This document shows, piece by piece, positions 18,148 through 27,393 of a stretch of DNA of 64,000 bases (position 1 is its first letter; every line of letters begins with the position of its first letter). Source of the DNA: [Clostridium] hylemonae DSM 15053. Lineage in GTDB: Bacteria; Bacillota; Clostridia; Lachnospirales; Lachnospiraceae. The translations under genes were made by a program, and so were the position numbers. The notes beneath the pieces are model-generated. The model saw nothing but the letters and a program-made list of their open reading frames with translations, was not told where the DNA came from and did not search any database. The DNA is taken from NCBI RefSeq assembly GCF_008281175.1, contig NZ_CP036524.1:2294001-2358000 (forward strand). Reading direction: 5' to 3'.

Positions 18148-19758
18148 CTAATCTCTGTCCCACTTCTCCGCCAGATTCTGTATCTGCGTCTCGAATTTGG
18201 CCAGCTCTTTATTCGCAAGCCCTTCATTTTTATACACGACCTCAAGCAGCCGTTTTGCGGCGGCAACGAGCCTGTTGAACGCAGCTTCCGCCCTGACTCT
18301 GGCCGGTTTCTCCGCTGCTTTTTTTGGTTCCCGCACGCCGATGGTAAGCACCTCTCCCGTTGAAAGGTCCACACATCCGCCGGAATACGGCGCAAGCGCA
18401 GGGCATCCGAATGTATCGGTGATCGTCCGGGCAAATTCGTCCGTCACCTGGTCATCCCCATGCACGACAAACACCTGTGACGGCACGGTCTCGAAGCCCT
18501 TCATCCATGCCAGAAGGCCGTTCATATCCGCGTGTCCGCTGATCCCTTTGAGCACTTCGATCCTCGCGTTGACTTCCACAGGCTCACCGAACAGCTTTAC
18601 GCTCTCCGCGCCTTCAATCAGTTTTCTGCCGAGCGTACCCACAGCCTGATAGCCGACAAAGCAGACGGTACACTCCTTCCTCCACAGATTGTGCTTCAGA
18701 TGATGGCGGATCCTTCCGGCCTCACACATGCCGGATGCAGATAATATCACCTTCGGCCGGTCGTCAAAGTTGATCATTCTGGACTCATCACTCGTGATCG
18801 TTGTCTTCAGTCCTCTGAACACAAGCGGGTTCACGCCTTTATTTACGAGCGCCAGCGCATCTTCGTCAAAACAGGACCAGACATTCTTATTGAATACATT
18901 TGTGGCTTCAATGGCAAGGGGGCTGTCTACATACACTTCAAAATTTGGATATTCCGGCAGCAGATTCCGCTCTTTGATCTCTCTTATAAAATAAAGAAGC
19001 TCCTGTGTACGGCCTACGGCGAATGAAGGTACTACGAGATTACCGCCTTTTTCAAAGGTCTCTCTGAGTATCCTCGTAAATTCGCCGACGTAATCCGGTG
19101 TCTCCACGCCGTGTGTCCGGTTTCCGTATGTAGATTCTATCACAACATAATCTGCTTCTTTTATTGTCTGAGGGTCCTTGATGATGGGCTGGTTCAGATT
19201 GCCGATGTCGCCGGAAAACACGATCTTTTTCTGCGCATCGTTCTCTGTGATCCATATTTCTATGGCCGCAGAGCCGAGCAGATGGCCGACATCCGTAAAC
19301 CGGACATCGATACCTTCACATAATGTTATCCTCTCGTTATAGTCACAGGGGGAGAGCAGCTTGATTGCCGCTTCCGCGTGCTCCATCTTGTACAGCGGCT
19401 CGTACGGCTCCGCTCCGCTGCGCTTTGCTTTCCTGTTGCGCCATTCCGCCTCAAACTCCTGTATATGCGCGGAGTCACGCAGCATGATGTTGCACAGGTC
19501 AGCAGTGGCAAACGTCGATATGATATCCCCTTTAAATCCCTGTTTGCAGAGCATTGGTATCTTGCCGGAATGATCGATATGCGCATGCGTGAGCAGAACA
19601 TAATCTATGTCCGCCGGGGTGACCGGTATCTCCTGGTTGTCATACAGATCCGGTCCCTGCTCCATACCACAGTCAACGAGAATATTCTTTCCGCAGGCTT
19701 CAATCAGGTGACAGCTTCCCGTAACTTCATGGTCTGCTCCAATAAAAGTAAGCTTCAT
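18148..19758 (-). CDS. Beta-CASP metallo-beta-lactamase-fold RNase-like protein
   Basis: Predicted zinc-dependent nuclease of the CPSF/RNase J superfamily, acting on RNA. It is 536 residues. The MBL motif THAHIDHSG (His58, His60, Asp62, His63) is intact, as are the second metal ligands in DVGHLLGSA and FSGDIGN. The beta-CASP domain (PSFAVGRTQELL, SASGMCEAGRIRHHL) and the RMM-CASP part (ISGHADMNGLLAWM, VHGDDQ) follow. The first 2 codons of a longer frame are excluded because GGGG is spaced for the ATG at 19758. A lysine-rich C-terminal tail of about 60 residues follows. It interrupts the usual sigE-sigG pair; whether it acts in sporulation is unknown. Confidence 0.9.
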   Translation of the reverse strand: MKLTFIGADHEVTGSCHLIEACGKNILVDCGMEQGPDLYDNQEIPVTPADIDYVLLTHAHIDHSGKIPMLCKQGFKGDIISTFATADLCNIMLRDSAHIQEFEAEWRNRKAKRSGAEPYEPLYKMEHAEAAIKLLSPCDYNERITLCEGIDVRFTDVGHLLGSAAIEIWITENDAQKKIVFSGDIGNLNQPIIKDPQTIKEADYVVIESTYGNRTHGVETPDYVGEFTRILRETFEKGGNLVVPSFAVGRTQELLYFIREIKERNLLPEYPNFEVYVDSPLAIEATNVFNKNVWSCFDEDALALVNKGVNPLVFRGLKTTITSDESRMINFDDRPKVILSASGMCEAGRIRHHLKHNLWRKECTVCFVGYQAVGTLGRKLIEGAESVKLFGEPVEVNARIEVLKGISGHADMNGLLAWMKGFETVPSQVFVVHGDDQVTDEFARTITDTFGCPALAPYSGGCVDLSTGEVLTIGVREPKKAAEKPARVRAEAAFNRLVAAAKRLLEVVYKNEGLANKELAKFETQIQNLAEKWDRD

Positions 19759-19808
19759 ATACACAACCCCTTTTTTTCTTTTATTGTATCACCTTTTTGT
19801 GGACGTGG

Positions 19809-20549
19809 CTATGAATACTTTACCATTTCCCGCCGGAGCCTCTGCATGATTTTTTTCTCCAGCCTGGATATGTATGACTGCGATATGCCGAGCATATCCG
19901 CAACTTCTTTCTGTGTCTTTTCCTCCCCGTCAGGAGTGCCGAGTCCGAAGCGCATCTGTATGATCGTCCGCTCTCTCCCCGACAGTCTGCTGATAGCCTT
20001 AAGCAGCAGCTTCTGTTCTACTTCATTTTCCAGATCTTTATATATGGTATCTTCTTCTGTTCCCAGAATATCTGAGAGAAGAAGTTCATTTCCGTCCCAA
20101 TCCACATTCAGTGGTTCATCGATAGACACTTCCATTTTCGTCTTATTGTTTCTTCTAAGATACATGAGTATCTCATTTTCTATACACCGTGACGCATAAG
20201 TTGCAAGCTTTATATTCTTCTCAGGGTTAAACGTATTAATTGCTTTTATTAATCCAATCGTACCGATAGAAATTAAGTCCTCCACGCCGACGCCTGTATT
20301 GTCGAATTTCTTTGCTATGTAGACTACCAGGCGCAGATTGTGCTCGATAAGCACTTTTTTAGCCTTTTCATCGTATTCGGAACCAAGGTCATTGATAACG
20401 GCACTTTCTTCTTCGGCCTCAAGCGGCGCGGGAAGTATCTCAGAACCCCCAATATAGTGAATGTCTTTTTTATCCGGAAAAAGCAGTGTCCGAAAGTCTG
20501 GAATTACTTTTAGTTTAAATTGATGCGGTACTGCTACTTTGATAACCAT
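19809..20549 (-). CDS. sigE: RNA polymerase sporulation sigma factor SigE (pro-protein)
   Basis: Mother-cell sigma factor made as inactive pro-sigma-E. It is 246 residues. The N-terminal pro-sequence of about 30 residues precedes [13 protein letters not shown], which matches the cleavage region of Bacillus pro-sigma-E. Region 2 ([44 protein letters not shown]) and region 4 ([22 protein letters not shown]) are intact. It begins 12 nt after the spoIIGA stop, with AGGAGG, as in the classic spoIIG operon. Confidence 0.97.
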   Translation of the reverse strand: MVIKVAVPHQFKLKVIPDFRTLLFPDKKDIHYIGGSEILPAPLEAEEESAVINDLGSEYDEKAKKVLIEHNLRLVVYIAKKFDNTGVGVEDLISIGTIGLIKAINTFNPEKNIKLATYASRCIENEILMYLRRNNKTKMEVSIDEPLNVDWDGNELLLSDILGTEEDTIYKDLENEVEQKLLLKAISRLSGRERTIIQMRFGLGTPDGEEKTQKEVADMLGISQSYISRLEKKIMQRLRREMVKYS

Positions 20550-20561
20550 AATCTGTTCCTC

Positions 20562-21344
20562 CTATAATATATCAGGATTTAATATCATCCTGTATGCTCC
20601 ATCCGATGCCACCTGTCCCTCACAGATACCGATAAGGGGTCTGTCGATCCACTTTTCGCTCTTCTGGCACACGCACATCTTATCCAGCGTAATGACTGGC
20701 ATAACTCCTGCCTCTTTTCCGACGGAATGGTACGGAATATACCGGATCCCCTCCGGCAGTCCGGCATCGGTCAGTGTCTTAACAACACTTTCATCCACAA
20801 TGCTGACCGGCTTGCCTGTCACTGCATCTTTCAGGCTGTTGCCCGTGTCGATCACGGCTTCCACTCTCAGGACTTTTTCATCCTTATAGAGAACCGCTTC
20901 ACACCTGTACTCTCTCAGTCTTGACAGATAAGACAGAAAGTTCCAGATTCCGAGCACTGCAAAATAACTCACGACCGCAAGGGCGAAAAAAAGGCTGCCG
21001 ACCTTCATATACTGACGCAGATATTCAAATACTCCGCCGACGAGGATTCCGCTGATATAGAGCACGACATAAGCTTTCACAAATGTCCTGTCCCAGCTGA
21101 TTTTCAGTCCTGCCTTAAGCATTACAATATTGACAAGACCGTGGAACAGTATGAATTTTATAAACGCATACGGTATGGGGATCATCACGACGGCACAGGT
21201 CAACAGCGCTCCGGCAGCCGCACCCAGGCAGACTCTTCCATGCGTGGCAGAACATCTCAGTATTCTGCGGGTGATCTGCAGGAGTATGAAGTCCATCATG
21301 AAATTCACCAGAAAAAATACGTCTATGTATAACTCATAATACAC
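20562..21344 (-). CDS. spoIIGA: Sigma-E processing aspartic peptidase SpoIIGA
   Basis: Membrane peptidase at the sporulation septum that trims pro-sigma-E after a signal from the forespore. It is 260 residues. Five hydrophobic segments fill the first 140 residues, and the cytoplasmic domain holds the aspartic protease motif VIDTGNSL (Asp166). The start codon is GTG, preceded by AGAGGTGG. It heads the spoIIGA-sigE unit and its promoter region carries Spo0A-box-like sites. Confidence 0.95.
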   Translation of the reverse strand: MYYELYIDVFFLVNFMMDFILLQITRRILRCSATHGRVCLGAAAGALLTCAVVMIPIPYAFIKFILFHGLVNIVMLKAGLKISWDRTFVKAYVVLYISGILVGGVFEYLRQYMKVGSLFFALAVVSYFAVLGIWNFLSYLSRLREYRCEAVLYKDEKVLRVEAVIDTGNSLKDAVTGKPVSIVDESVVKTLTDAGLPEGIRYIPYHSVGKEAGVMPVITLDKMCVCQKSEKWIDRPLIGICEGQVASDGAYRMILNPDIL

Positions 21345-21398
21345 ATTCCACCTCTTTCTCTTTTGATACTAAATCGATTTGGTACTCAAGCAAGATTT

Positions 21399-21463
21399 AT
21401 TATACGAGTACGGCTAAAAAGATTTTGTCAGATGATGGAATTGATTCCTTTTTTCTTTCGACA
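21399..21463 (-). promoter_or_regulatory. spoIIG-type promoter with Spo0A boxes
   Basis: On the minus strand CTGACA (21426-21431) and TATAAT (21399-21404) are 21 nt apart, much longer than usual and like the 22-nt spacing known for the Spo0A-activated spoIIG promoter of Bacillus subtilis. A perfect 0A box TGTCGAA lies at 21457-21463. On the plus strand TGTCAGA overlaps the -35. Further sites in the same 375-nt gene-free gap (21345-21719) are TGTCAAA at 21520-21526 (-) and TGTCGAA at 21625-21631 (+). The rest of the gap is AT-rich, with only the ftsZ terminator seen. Confidence 0.65.
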
Positions 21464-21661
21464 GCTGTTCCAAACCACAAGATATAGATTTTTCAGGACT
21501 GTTTTTTTGGGATTTGTGTTTTGACAAAACACTATACATTGTGTCTATTTTTTGCGTAAAAGCGTGAATTTTATGGATGAAAAATGGAGATTGAAAGCGA
21601 ATATAGATAAGAATTGTGATATATTGTCGAACGAAGGCAAGAACAGAGTTTCTTTTGTAAC

Positions 21662-21690
21662 AAAAAGAGGAACTTCACATGTGAAGTTCC
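21662..21690 (-). terminator. Terminator of ftsZ
   Basis: The perfect palindrome GGAACTTCACA-TGTGAAGTTCC is followed on the minus strand by TCTTTTTG, 30 nt past the ftsZ stop. Confidence 0.85.
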
Positions 21691-21719
21691 CCATAATTTC
21701 ATACTATTTGTCTTACTGC

Positions 21720-22955
21720 CTACCGCTTAAAGAAATCCGGTATCTTGATGGACTGTTCCTTAACCTTACTCGTCGGAGTTCTCGGTGTATCAAGAGAAGG
21801 AGTTGTCCCTCCTGCCGGCTTTCTCGGCGCCGTTGTCGTGCCGCCGCCTCTTGTAGGAGCCATGCCAAGATCCAGCTTCTGGGATGACGGCTTCTGCGCG
21901 CCTGACGCTGCAGCAGGCCGCTCATATGCCTGCGCCCCCTGCTGAGGTACCGCTCCCGGCCTCTGATTCTCCAGCCTTGCTTTCAGCTTTGAAGCGCTGC
22001 CGCCTACGTTATGTAGACCTGTGGCGATCACTGTGATCGTCGCTTCATCTGCCCTGGAATCATCATACATAGCACCAAAGATAATATTTGCATCTTCCCC
22101 GGCCAGATCCTGAACATATTCTGCCGCGTCAGAAGCATCCATAAGTGTAATGTCACCGGATACATTAATGATAACGTGAGACGCGCCCGCGATCGTTGTC
22201 TCGAGCAGCGGACTCGCAACCGCCTGCTTAACAGCCTCGAGCGCTTTGTCGTCGCCGCGGCCTTGTCCGATACCGATATGCGCGATCCCCTTGTCCGTCA
22301 TTACTGTCTGTACGTCGGCAAAGTCAAGATTGATAAGTGAAGGTACGTTAATGAGGTCTGTGATACCCTGAATACCCTGCTGCAGAACTTCATCCGCCTT
22401 TTTGAGCGCCTCCGGCATGGTTGTGCGTCTGTCCACAACCTCCAGCAGCTTGTCATTTGGAATGACGATCAATGTATCAACACTTTCTTTTAACTTCTCA
22501 ATACCGGAGAGGGCATTGTTCATACGCGTCTTTGACTCAAAGCGGAACGGCTTTGTGACAACACCGACCGTCAGCGCTCCCTGCTCCTTCGCTATACGCG
22601 CTACAACAGGCGTGGCGCCTGTTCCGGTACCGCCTCCCATGCCGCACGTCACAAATACCATGTCAGCACCTTTCAGCGCTGCAGATATCTCTTCCGAACT
22701 CTCTTCTGCCGCTTTCTCACCAACTTCCGGTTTTGCCCCCGCGCCGAGACCTTTCGTGATCTTGTCCCCGATCTGCATGAGCGTAGGTGCCTTACATAAC
22801 TGGAGTGCCTGTTTATCTGTATTAATAGCAATAAATTCAACACCGGCAATCTGTTCGTCAATCATTCGGTTTACCGCGTTATTACCGCCTCCGCCGACTC
22901 CAACAACAATAATCTTTGCCGCTGCTTCTGATTCATTCGTCTTAATTTCTAGCAA
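21720..22955 (-). CDS. ftsZ: Cell division protein FtsZ
   Basis: Tubulin-like GTPase that forms the division ring. It is 411 residues. The GTP-binding signature GGGTGTGAT is at about 107-115, the N-terminal nucleotide loop is [12 protein letters not shown], and the C-terminal partner-binding tail is IKIPDFFKR after a Gly/Pro/Thr-rich linker. The start is TTG at 22955, with AAAGGAGG 8 nt upstream; it gives the usual MLEIKTNES beginning. An upstream in-frame codon at 23015 lacks a binding site. ftsA, its usual neighbour, is absent; ftsQ lies 156 nt upstream. Confidence 0.97.
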   Translation of the reverse strand: MLEIKTNESEAAAKIIVVGVGGGGNNAVNRMIDEQIAGVEFIAINTDKQALQLCKAPTLMQIGDKITKGLGAGAKPEVGEKAAEESSEEISAALKGADMVFVTCGMGGGTGTGATPVVARIAKEQGALTVGVVTKPFRFESKTRMNNALSGIEKLKESVDTLIVIPNDKLLEVVDRRTTMPEALKKADEVLQQGIQGITDLINVPSLINLDFADVQTVMTDKGIAHIGIGQGRGDDKALEAVKQAVASPLLETTIAGASHVIINVSGDITLMDASDAAEYVQDLAGEDANIIFGAMYDDSRADEATITVIATGLHNVGGSASKLKARLENQRPGAVPQQGAQAYERPAAASGAQKPSSQKLDLGMAPTRGGGTTTAPRKPAGGTTPSLDTPRTPTSKVKEQSIKIPDFFKR

Positions 22956-23111
22956 GGGTTTTTCCTCCTTTATCCTATCCTTATTATATATTATACATCC
23001 CACAGAGCAAAACACAAAAACGCACTTTGCTATATATAGTATATAATATAAGCTTTTGTATAAAATATCAATAGAATTTTATCTTAATTTATTGATTTTT
23101 ACGCATTTTTC

Positions 23112-23888
23112 TTAATTTTCTTCCTGAATTTCTTCTGCGTTGAACGTAATTGTAGTATTTCCTTCCGAATAGTTTTCCAGATGGAGTGTTCCTTCTTTCC
23201 CCTCAAGTTTCTCGAGGATCGGCGGAATCTGGGCTATCTGTTCCGAAGAGACACTGTTTCCGAGTGAAATTCTTATCGTACCTTTGTACAGATATATTCT
23301 GTCATCTTTACATACGATCTTATCCGGAGCGATCTTGTATTTTTTCACCTGCTGCGACGTAACGAGCATCTCTTCAAAGATACTTTTATCTTTACTTTCT
23401 ATCGTTCCGTACAGACTGATGTCACCGGTCTCGATCCCTTCGATGCACGGAAGGCCTTCGATAAAGTCCGCGCCTTTATATACGATCATTCCTTCTTTAT
23501 CAAAATATGCGTATTCGTTTCCCGCATAAATATAACCTACGATCGGTTTTTCTTTCACTTTGACCTTCACGATCCACGGTGTCTTCATGCTCACTTTCAT
23601 GCTGTCGAGACACGGAAGCTGCCCGCCGCGGCCAAGTGCATATTTTCCAAGTATGTACAGTGAGTTTATGGAGAACCTGTCATTTTGTACCGTATTTATG
23701 ATCTCCTTATCCTTACAGTATTCATTCCCCTCCACCTCTATCTTTTGTACATAGAAAAGAATCAGAACGGCAAGCGCTATTATGGCGATACCCATGACGA
23801 GAACCATAAACGCGTAGACCTTGTGGCTCTTTTTCTTCTTCTTTTTCGGTCTCGCCGCCTCTTCCTCCTGATACTCATTTCTTCCCAT
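23112..23888 (-). CDS. ftsQ: Cell division protein FtsQ/DivIB
   Basis: Bitopic division protein that recruits the septal wall synthases with FtsL. It is 258 residues. A lysine-rich cytoplasmic tail (KKKKKK near residue 17), one membrane helix (about 26-48), then a POTRA domain beginning KIEVEGNEYCKDKEI and a beta domain follow. Start after AGGAGG. It is downstream of the ftsW-type gene; murG, which often lies between, is not here. Confidence 0.9.
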   Translation of the reverse strand: MGRNEYQEEEAARPKKKKKKSHKVYAFMVLVMGIAIIALAVLILFYVQKIEVEGNEYCKDKEIINTVQNDRFSINSLYILGKYALGRGGQLPCLDSMKVSMKTPWIVKVKVKEKPIVGYIYAGNEYAYFDKEGMIVYKGADFIEGLPCIEGIETGDISLYGTIESKDKSIFEEMLVTSQQVKKYKIAPDKIVCKDDRIYLYKGTIRISLGNSVSSEQIAQIPPILEKLEGKEGTLHLENYSEGNTTITFNAEEIQEEN

Positions 23889-23923
23889 TGTATACTCCTC
23901 CTAAGCTTTCTCCTTACCCTCTC

Positions 23924-25006
23924 TCATTCTATCAGAGAAGATACACTGAGCACAAGCCCCATTTCCAGCAGCAGAAACACAACCGACGTGCCCCCGTAGC
24001 TGATAAACGGCAGTGTGATCCCCGTATTCGGGATGGTATTCGTAACAACCGCTATGTTCAGGATGACCTGTATCATCATGTGCCCCATGGCGCCGGCAGC
24101 GATCAGCGCTCCGAACAGATCTTTTGCGTGGGTTGCAATGACAAAAAAACGCCAGATCAAGATGAGGAACAAGATCAGGATGAATCCTGCCCCAAACAAC
24201 CCGAGCTCTTCACACACAATAGAAAATATCATGTCATTTTGAGCCTCCGGCACAAATCCGAGCTTCTGCACACTCTCTCCGAGGCCTCTGCCGAACAGTC
24301 CTCCTGAACCGATGGCGTACAGTCCCTGCAGCGTCTGATATCCTTTCTCAAAGGCCTCCGGATTCCGCCAGATCGCAAGCCGCTCAAGACGATAACTCTC
24401 AAGCGCCAGAAAAATGGTCATAAAGCCGACTCCCAGCGCGCCCATCAGTATGAACTGGCTGTATTTGGGGCTTGCCACAAATACGAGAATAACGCCGATC
24501 CCGAGAATGATGATAGCCGTACTTAAGTTGCTCGCGCCCACGAGGCCGACGATCGGCAGTATGAGGACCATAACTTTTATCATCGTTCTCATCTTGCCCA
24601 TACTTTTGACATTCTTTGTAATGATGTGCGCAAGGAACAATATGACCGCCACTTTGGCAAATTCCGACGGCTGAAAAGAAAAAGGCCCCAAAGATAACCA
24701 TCTTTTGGACCCGTTATACTCATCACCGACAAAGATTACCGCGACTGACAAAAGAAGTGCCGTAAAATATCCGAGCACAGCCACATGTTTCCACACATGA
24801 TAGTCCATATTGGCGACAAAGAACATTCCGGCAACTCCAAGCACTGTGGCGAACGCCTGCTTTTTCAGATAATAAAACGAATCATGAAATTTCACATCTC
24901 CGTTATATGCACTGGTACTGTATAATATCACCAGGCCGATAAGAACGAGCAGCAGCAAGGCTGCCAGCATCGTGTAATCATATTTTTTCTTTTTGGACCG
25001 TGTCAA
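23924..25006 (-). CDS. ftsW: SEDS peptidoglycan glycosyltransferase, FtsW/SpoVE type
   Basis: Polytopic enzyme that polymerises lipid II at the septum together with a class B PBP. It is 360 residues with about ten membrane helices. Family motifs visible: GSKRWLSLGPFSFQPSEFAK, the loop GYQTLQGLYAIGSGGLFGRGLG, and the C-terminal NTGITLPFISYGGTS. The start is TTG (AAGGAG 10 nt upstream), 14 nt after the murD stop. Its place between murD and ftsQ is that of spoVE in Bacillus, so it could serve sporulation, division or both. A second SEDS gene lies at 34583. Confidence 0.93.
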   Translation of the reverse strand: MTRSKKKKYDYTMLAALLLLVLIGLVILYSTSAYNGDVKFHDSFYYLKKQAFATVLGVAGMFFVANMDYHVWKHVAVLGYFTALLLSVAVIFVGDEYNGSKRWLSLGPFSFQPSEFAKVAVILFLAHIITKNVKSMGKMRTMIKVMVLILPIVGLVGASNLSTAIIILGIGVILVFVASPKYSQFILMGALGVGFMTIFLALESYRLERLAIWRNPEAFEKGYQTLQGLYAIGSGGLFGRGLGESVQKLGFVPEAQNDMIFSIVCEELGLFGAGFILILFLILIWRFFVIATHAKDLFGALIAAGAMGHMMIQVILNIAVVTNTIPNTGITLPFISYGGTSVVFLLLEMGLVLSVSSLIE

Positions 25007-25020
25007 GCAATATGCACTCC

Positions 25021-26370
25021 TTATAAGGAATTTACAATTTCTTTAAACTTATCTCCACGTGTCTCATAGTTCGGGAACATATCCCAGCTTGCGCAGGCCG
25101 GCGACAGAAGCACCGCTTCTCCGGGGCCGGCGATCTCTGCCGACATAAGCACCGCCTCCTCAAATGTATCCGCAAACACATAATCATGAAAGCCACAGCT
25201 TTCTGCATCTTTTGCTATCTTTTCCTTTGTGGCGCCAAGAAGGATCAGTTTTCTGACCTTTCCGTCAAAGCTTTCTATCCATTCGGTGTAGGAGGAATCC
25301 TTGTCATATCCTCCGCCGATAAGCACCGTTTTGCGGTTCATTGCCTGGATCCCCTTGATCGCGGCATCCGGGTTCGTCCCTTTCGAATCATTGTAATAAA
25401 CGACTCCGTTTTTCTCAGTCACAAATTCGATCCTGTGCTCCACACCTTTGAACGCCTTGACGCTCTCACGGATTTTGTCCACCGGGACGCCGTACACGGC
25501 TGCCATGGCAGCTGCCGCCATGATATTTTCATGGTTGTGCGTGCCGGGAAGCTGAAGTTCATCCACATGGCAGATGCATATTTCCTCAGGATTCCTGTAA
25601 ATGATCCTGCCGTCATCCAGATAGATGCCTCTTTCTAGTTTACGCCGGCTGCTGAAATATAGAACCTGTGCCCTCACATTCTTTCCGAATTCTCTTGTCA
25701 CTTCATCTTCATAATTTAAAATACACCAGTCTTCTTCTGTCTGATTTCTGGCAATATTTTTCTTCGCCTCAATGTAAGCCTCCATCGTATGGTGACGGTT
25801 CAGATGGTCCGGGGTTATGTTGAGCAGGGCGCTGACGGCCGGCCGGAAGCTTACGATGCTCTCCAGCTGAAAGCTGCTCATCTCGGCCACCGCGACGGCA
25901 TGCTCCGACATCTTCCCTGCGGCAACGGTATACGGATTGCCGATGTTGCCCACGACATACACTTCTTCCTTATAATTCTTCATGATCTCCCCGAGCAGGG
26001 ATGTGGTCGTCGTCTTGCCGTTTGTTCCGGTGACGGCCAGCACGTCACCTTTTCCGAACGCATACGCAAGCTCGACCTCACCGATGACTTCTATCCCCCG
26101 CTCAAACATCTGCCGGACGATGGGCAGATCCGTCGGCACACCCGGGCTCAGTACGACAAGGTCCAGTGTCTGGAGCAGCTCTTCCGGGAACGTGCCGAGT
26201 ACGATCTGAACAGCGCTGCCGCCGATACGGCCGGCCAGTTCCGCTTTATCGAGATTCTCATTTCCGTCATACAGCACTACGTCCGCACCGTGTTCTGTCA
26301 AAAGTCCCACAGCGCCTGTTCCGCTCAATCCGGAACCGAATACGAGCACCTTCTTATTTGTAACTTCCAT
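25021..26370 (-). CDS. murD: UDP-N-acetylmuramoylalanine-D-glutamate ligase
   Basis: Adds D-glutamate to UDP-MurNAc-L-Ala in the cytoplasm, using ATP. It is 449 residues. The N-terminal Rossmann-like domain begins VLVFGSGLSGTGAV; the ATP loop is VTGTNGKTTTTSL; Mur-ligase central motifs NITPDHLNRH and the C-terminal YNDSKGTNPDA are intact. AGGAGG precedes the ATG. It starts 10 nt after mraY. Confidence 0.97.
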   Translation of the reverse strand: MEVTNKKVLVFGSGLSGTGAVGLLTEHGADVVLYDGNENLDKAELAGRIGGSAVQIVLGTFPEELLQTLDLVVLSPGVPTDLPIVRQMFERGIEVIGEVELAYAFGKGDVLAVTGTNGKTTTTSLLGEIMKNYKEEVYVVGNIGNPYTVAAGKMSEHAVAVAEMSSFQLESIVSFRPAVSALLNITPDHLNRHHTMEAYIEAKKNIARNQTEEDWCILNYEDEVTREFGKNVRAQVLYFSSRRKLERGIYLDDGRIIYRNPEEICICHVDELQLPGTHNHENIMAAAAMAAVYGVPVDKIRESVKAFKGVEHRIEFVTEKNGVVYYNDSKGTNPDAAIKGIQAMNRKTVLIGGGYDKDSSYTEWIESFDGKVRKLILLGATKEKIAKDAESCGFHDYVFADTFEEAVLMSAEIAGPGEAVLLSPACASWDMFPNYETRGDKFKEIVNSL

Positions 26371-26379
26371 AATTTCCTC

Positions 26380-27336
26380 CTACATAGCCATCAGCGCAAC
26401 GAGACAGAGAAGCGCCGTAATGATAGAAAATACTGCCACAACTTTCGTTTCCGACCATCCGCACAGTTCAAAATGATGATGGATCGGCGCCATCTTAAAG
26501 ATACGCTTTCCGCCGGTCTTCTTAAAATAAGTAACCTGTATCATAACGGACAGTATCTCCGCCATGTATATAAATGCGACGATGATCAGAAAGATCGGCA
26601 TCTGGAGCATATAGGCGGTGGACGCCACAAATCCTCCCAGAGCCAGTGAGCCTGTATCCCCCATGAACACGCTGGCCGGATAGACGTTAAAGAGCAGGAA
26701 ACCGAGCAGCGCGCCCACGACAGCGCATGTGATCGGTTCTATGCCGCTCTTCGTCCCGATAGCCACCACGGTAAAGAATGTGGCGATCAGAACTGTTACA
26801 CTCGATGCAAGACCGTCCAGACCGTCCGTAAAGTTGGCCCCGTTGACTGTACCGAGCACGGCCACAAACATGAGCGGTATCGCAAGCCAGCCGATGTCAA
26901 GGTAATGGCCGCCTGAGAAAGGTATAAGCATCGTCAGGGGTATATTCGTAAAACGCACGAGGTAAAACGCCAGCACAGCTGTCACCAGTATCTGCAGCGC
27001 GAATTTCTGCTTCGGGTACAGGCCGTCGGAACGCTTCATTACAACTTTCAGATAATCATCCAGAAAACCGATAAGGCCGAAACCAAGGGTAACGAACAAT
27101 ATCGGTATGATCTTCGGATAGTTCTTCAGATAAAACACTGAAGTGACCACAACGCTCACCAGTATGATGACTCCGCCCATCGTCGGCGTGCCCGCCTTCT
27201 TCAGGTGAGACTTCACACCGTCTTCCCTCTCTGTCTGCCCCATCTTAAGTCTTCTTAAAATCGGAATAATCACCGGCCCCATAACTACACTAAGTGCAAA
27301 TGCAATCAATACCGGAAGAAAAACTCTATAATCCAT
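26380..27336 (-). CDS. mraY: Phospho-N-acetylmuramoyl-pentapeptide transferase
   Basis: Membrane enzyme that makes lipid I from UDP-MurNAc-pentapeptide and undecaprenyl phosphate. It is 318 residues with ten membrane helices. Catalytic motifs are present: GFLDDYLK, ANFTDGLDGLA, and the C-terminal MAPIHHHFE. Start after AGAGGTGG. In the dcw cluster murE and murF normally precede it; here it directly follows the second PBP gene. Confidence 0.97.
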   Translation of the reverse strand: MDYRVFLPVLIAFALSVVMGPVIIPILRRLKMGQTEREDGVKSHLKKAGTPTMGGVIILVSVVVTSVFYLKNYPKIIPILFVTLGFGLIGFLDDYLKVVMKRSDGLYPKQKFALQILVTAVLAFYLVRFTNIPLTMLIPFSGGHYLDIGWLAIPLMFVAVLGTVNGANFTDGLDGLASSVTVLIATFFTVVAIGTKSGIEPITCAVVGALLGFLLFNVYPASVFMGDTGSLALGGFVASTAYMLQMPIFLIIVAFIYMAEILSVMIQVTYFKKTGGKRIFKMAPIHHHFELCGWSETKVVAVFSIITALLCLVALMAM

Positions 27337-27393
27337 AATCCACCTCTTCGCTTCTTTTGTTGTTCTCTAACCTTACATAGTATACTTCATTTT

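Noticed and set aside
22956-23015. Longer FtsZ starting at an upstream in-frame codon at 23015
   Set aside because: No ribosome binding site precedes it, while AAAGGAGG is well placed for the TTG at 22955, which gives the conserved FtsZ N-terminus.
25789-26649. Open frame of 286 codons antisense to murD and mraY
   Set aside because: It spans the junction of two certain genes on the other strand and shows no protein features.
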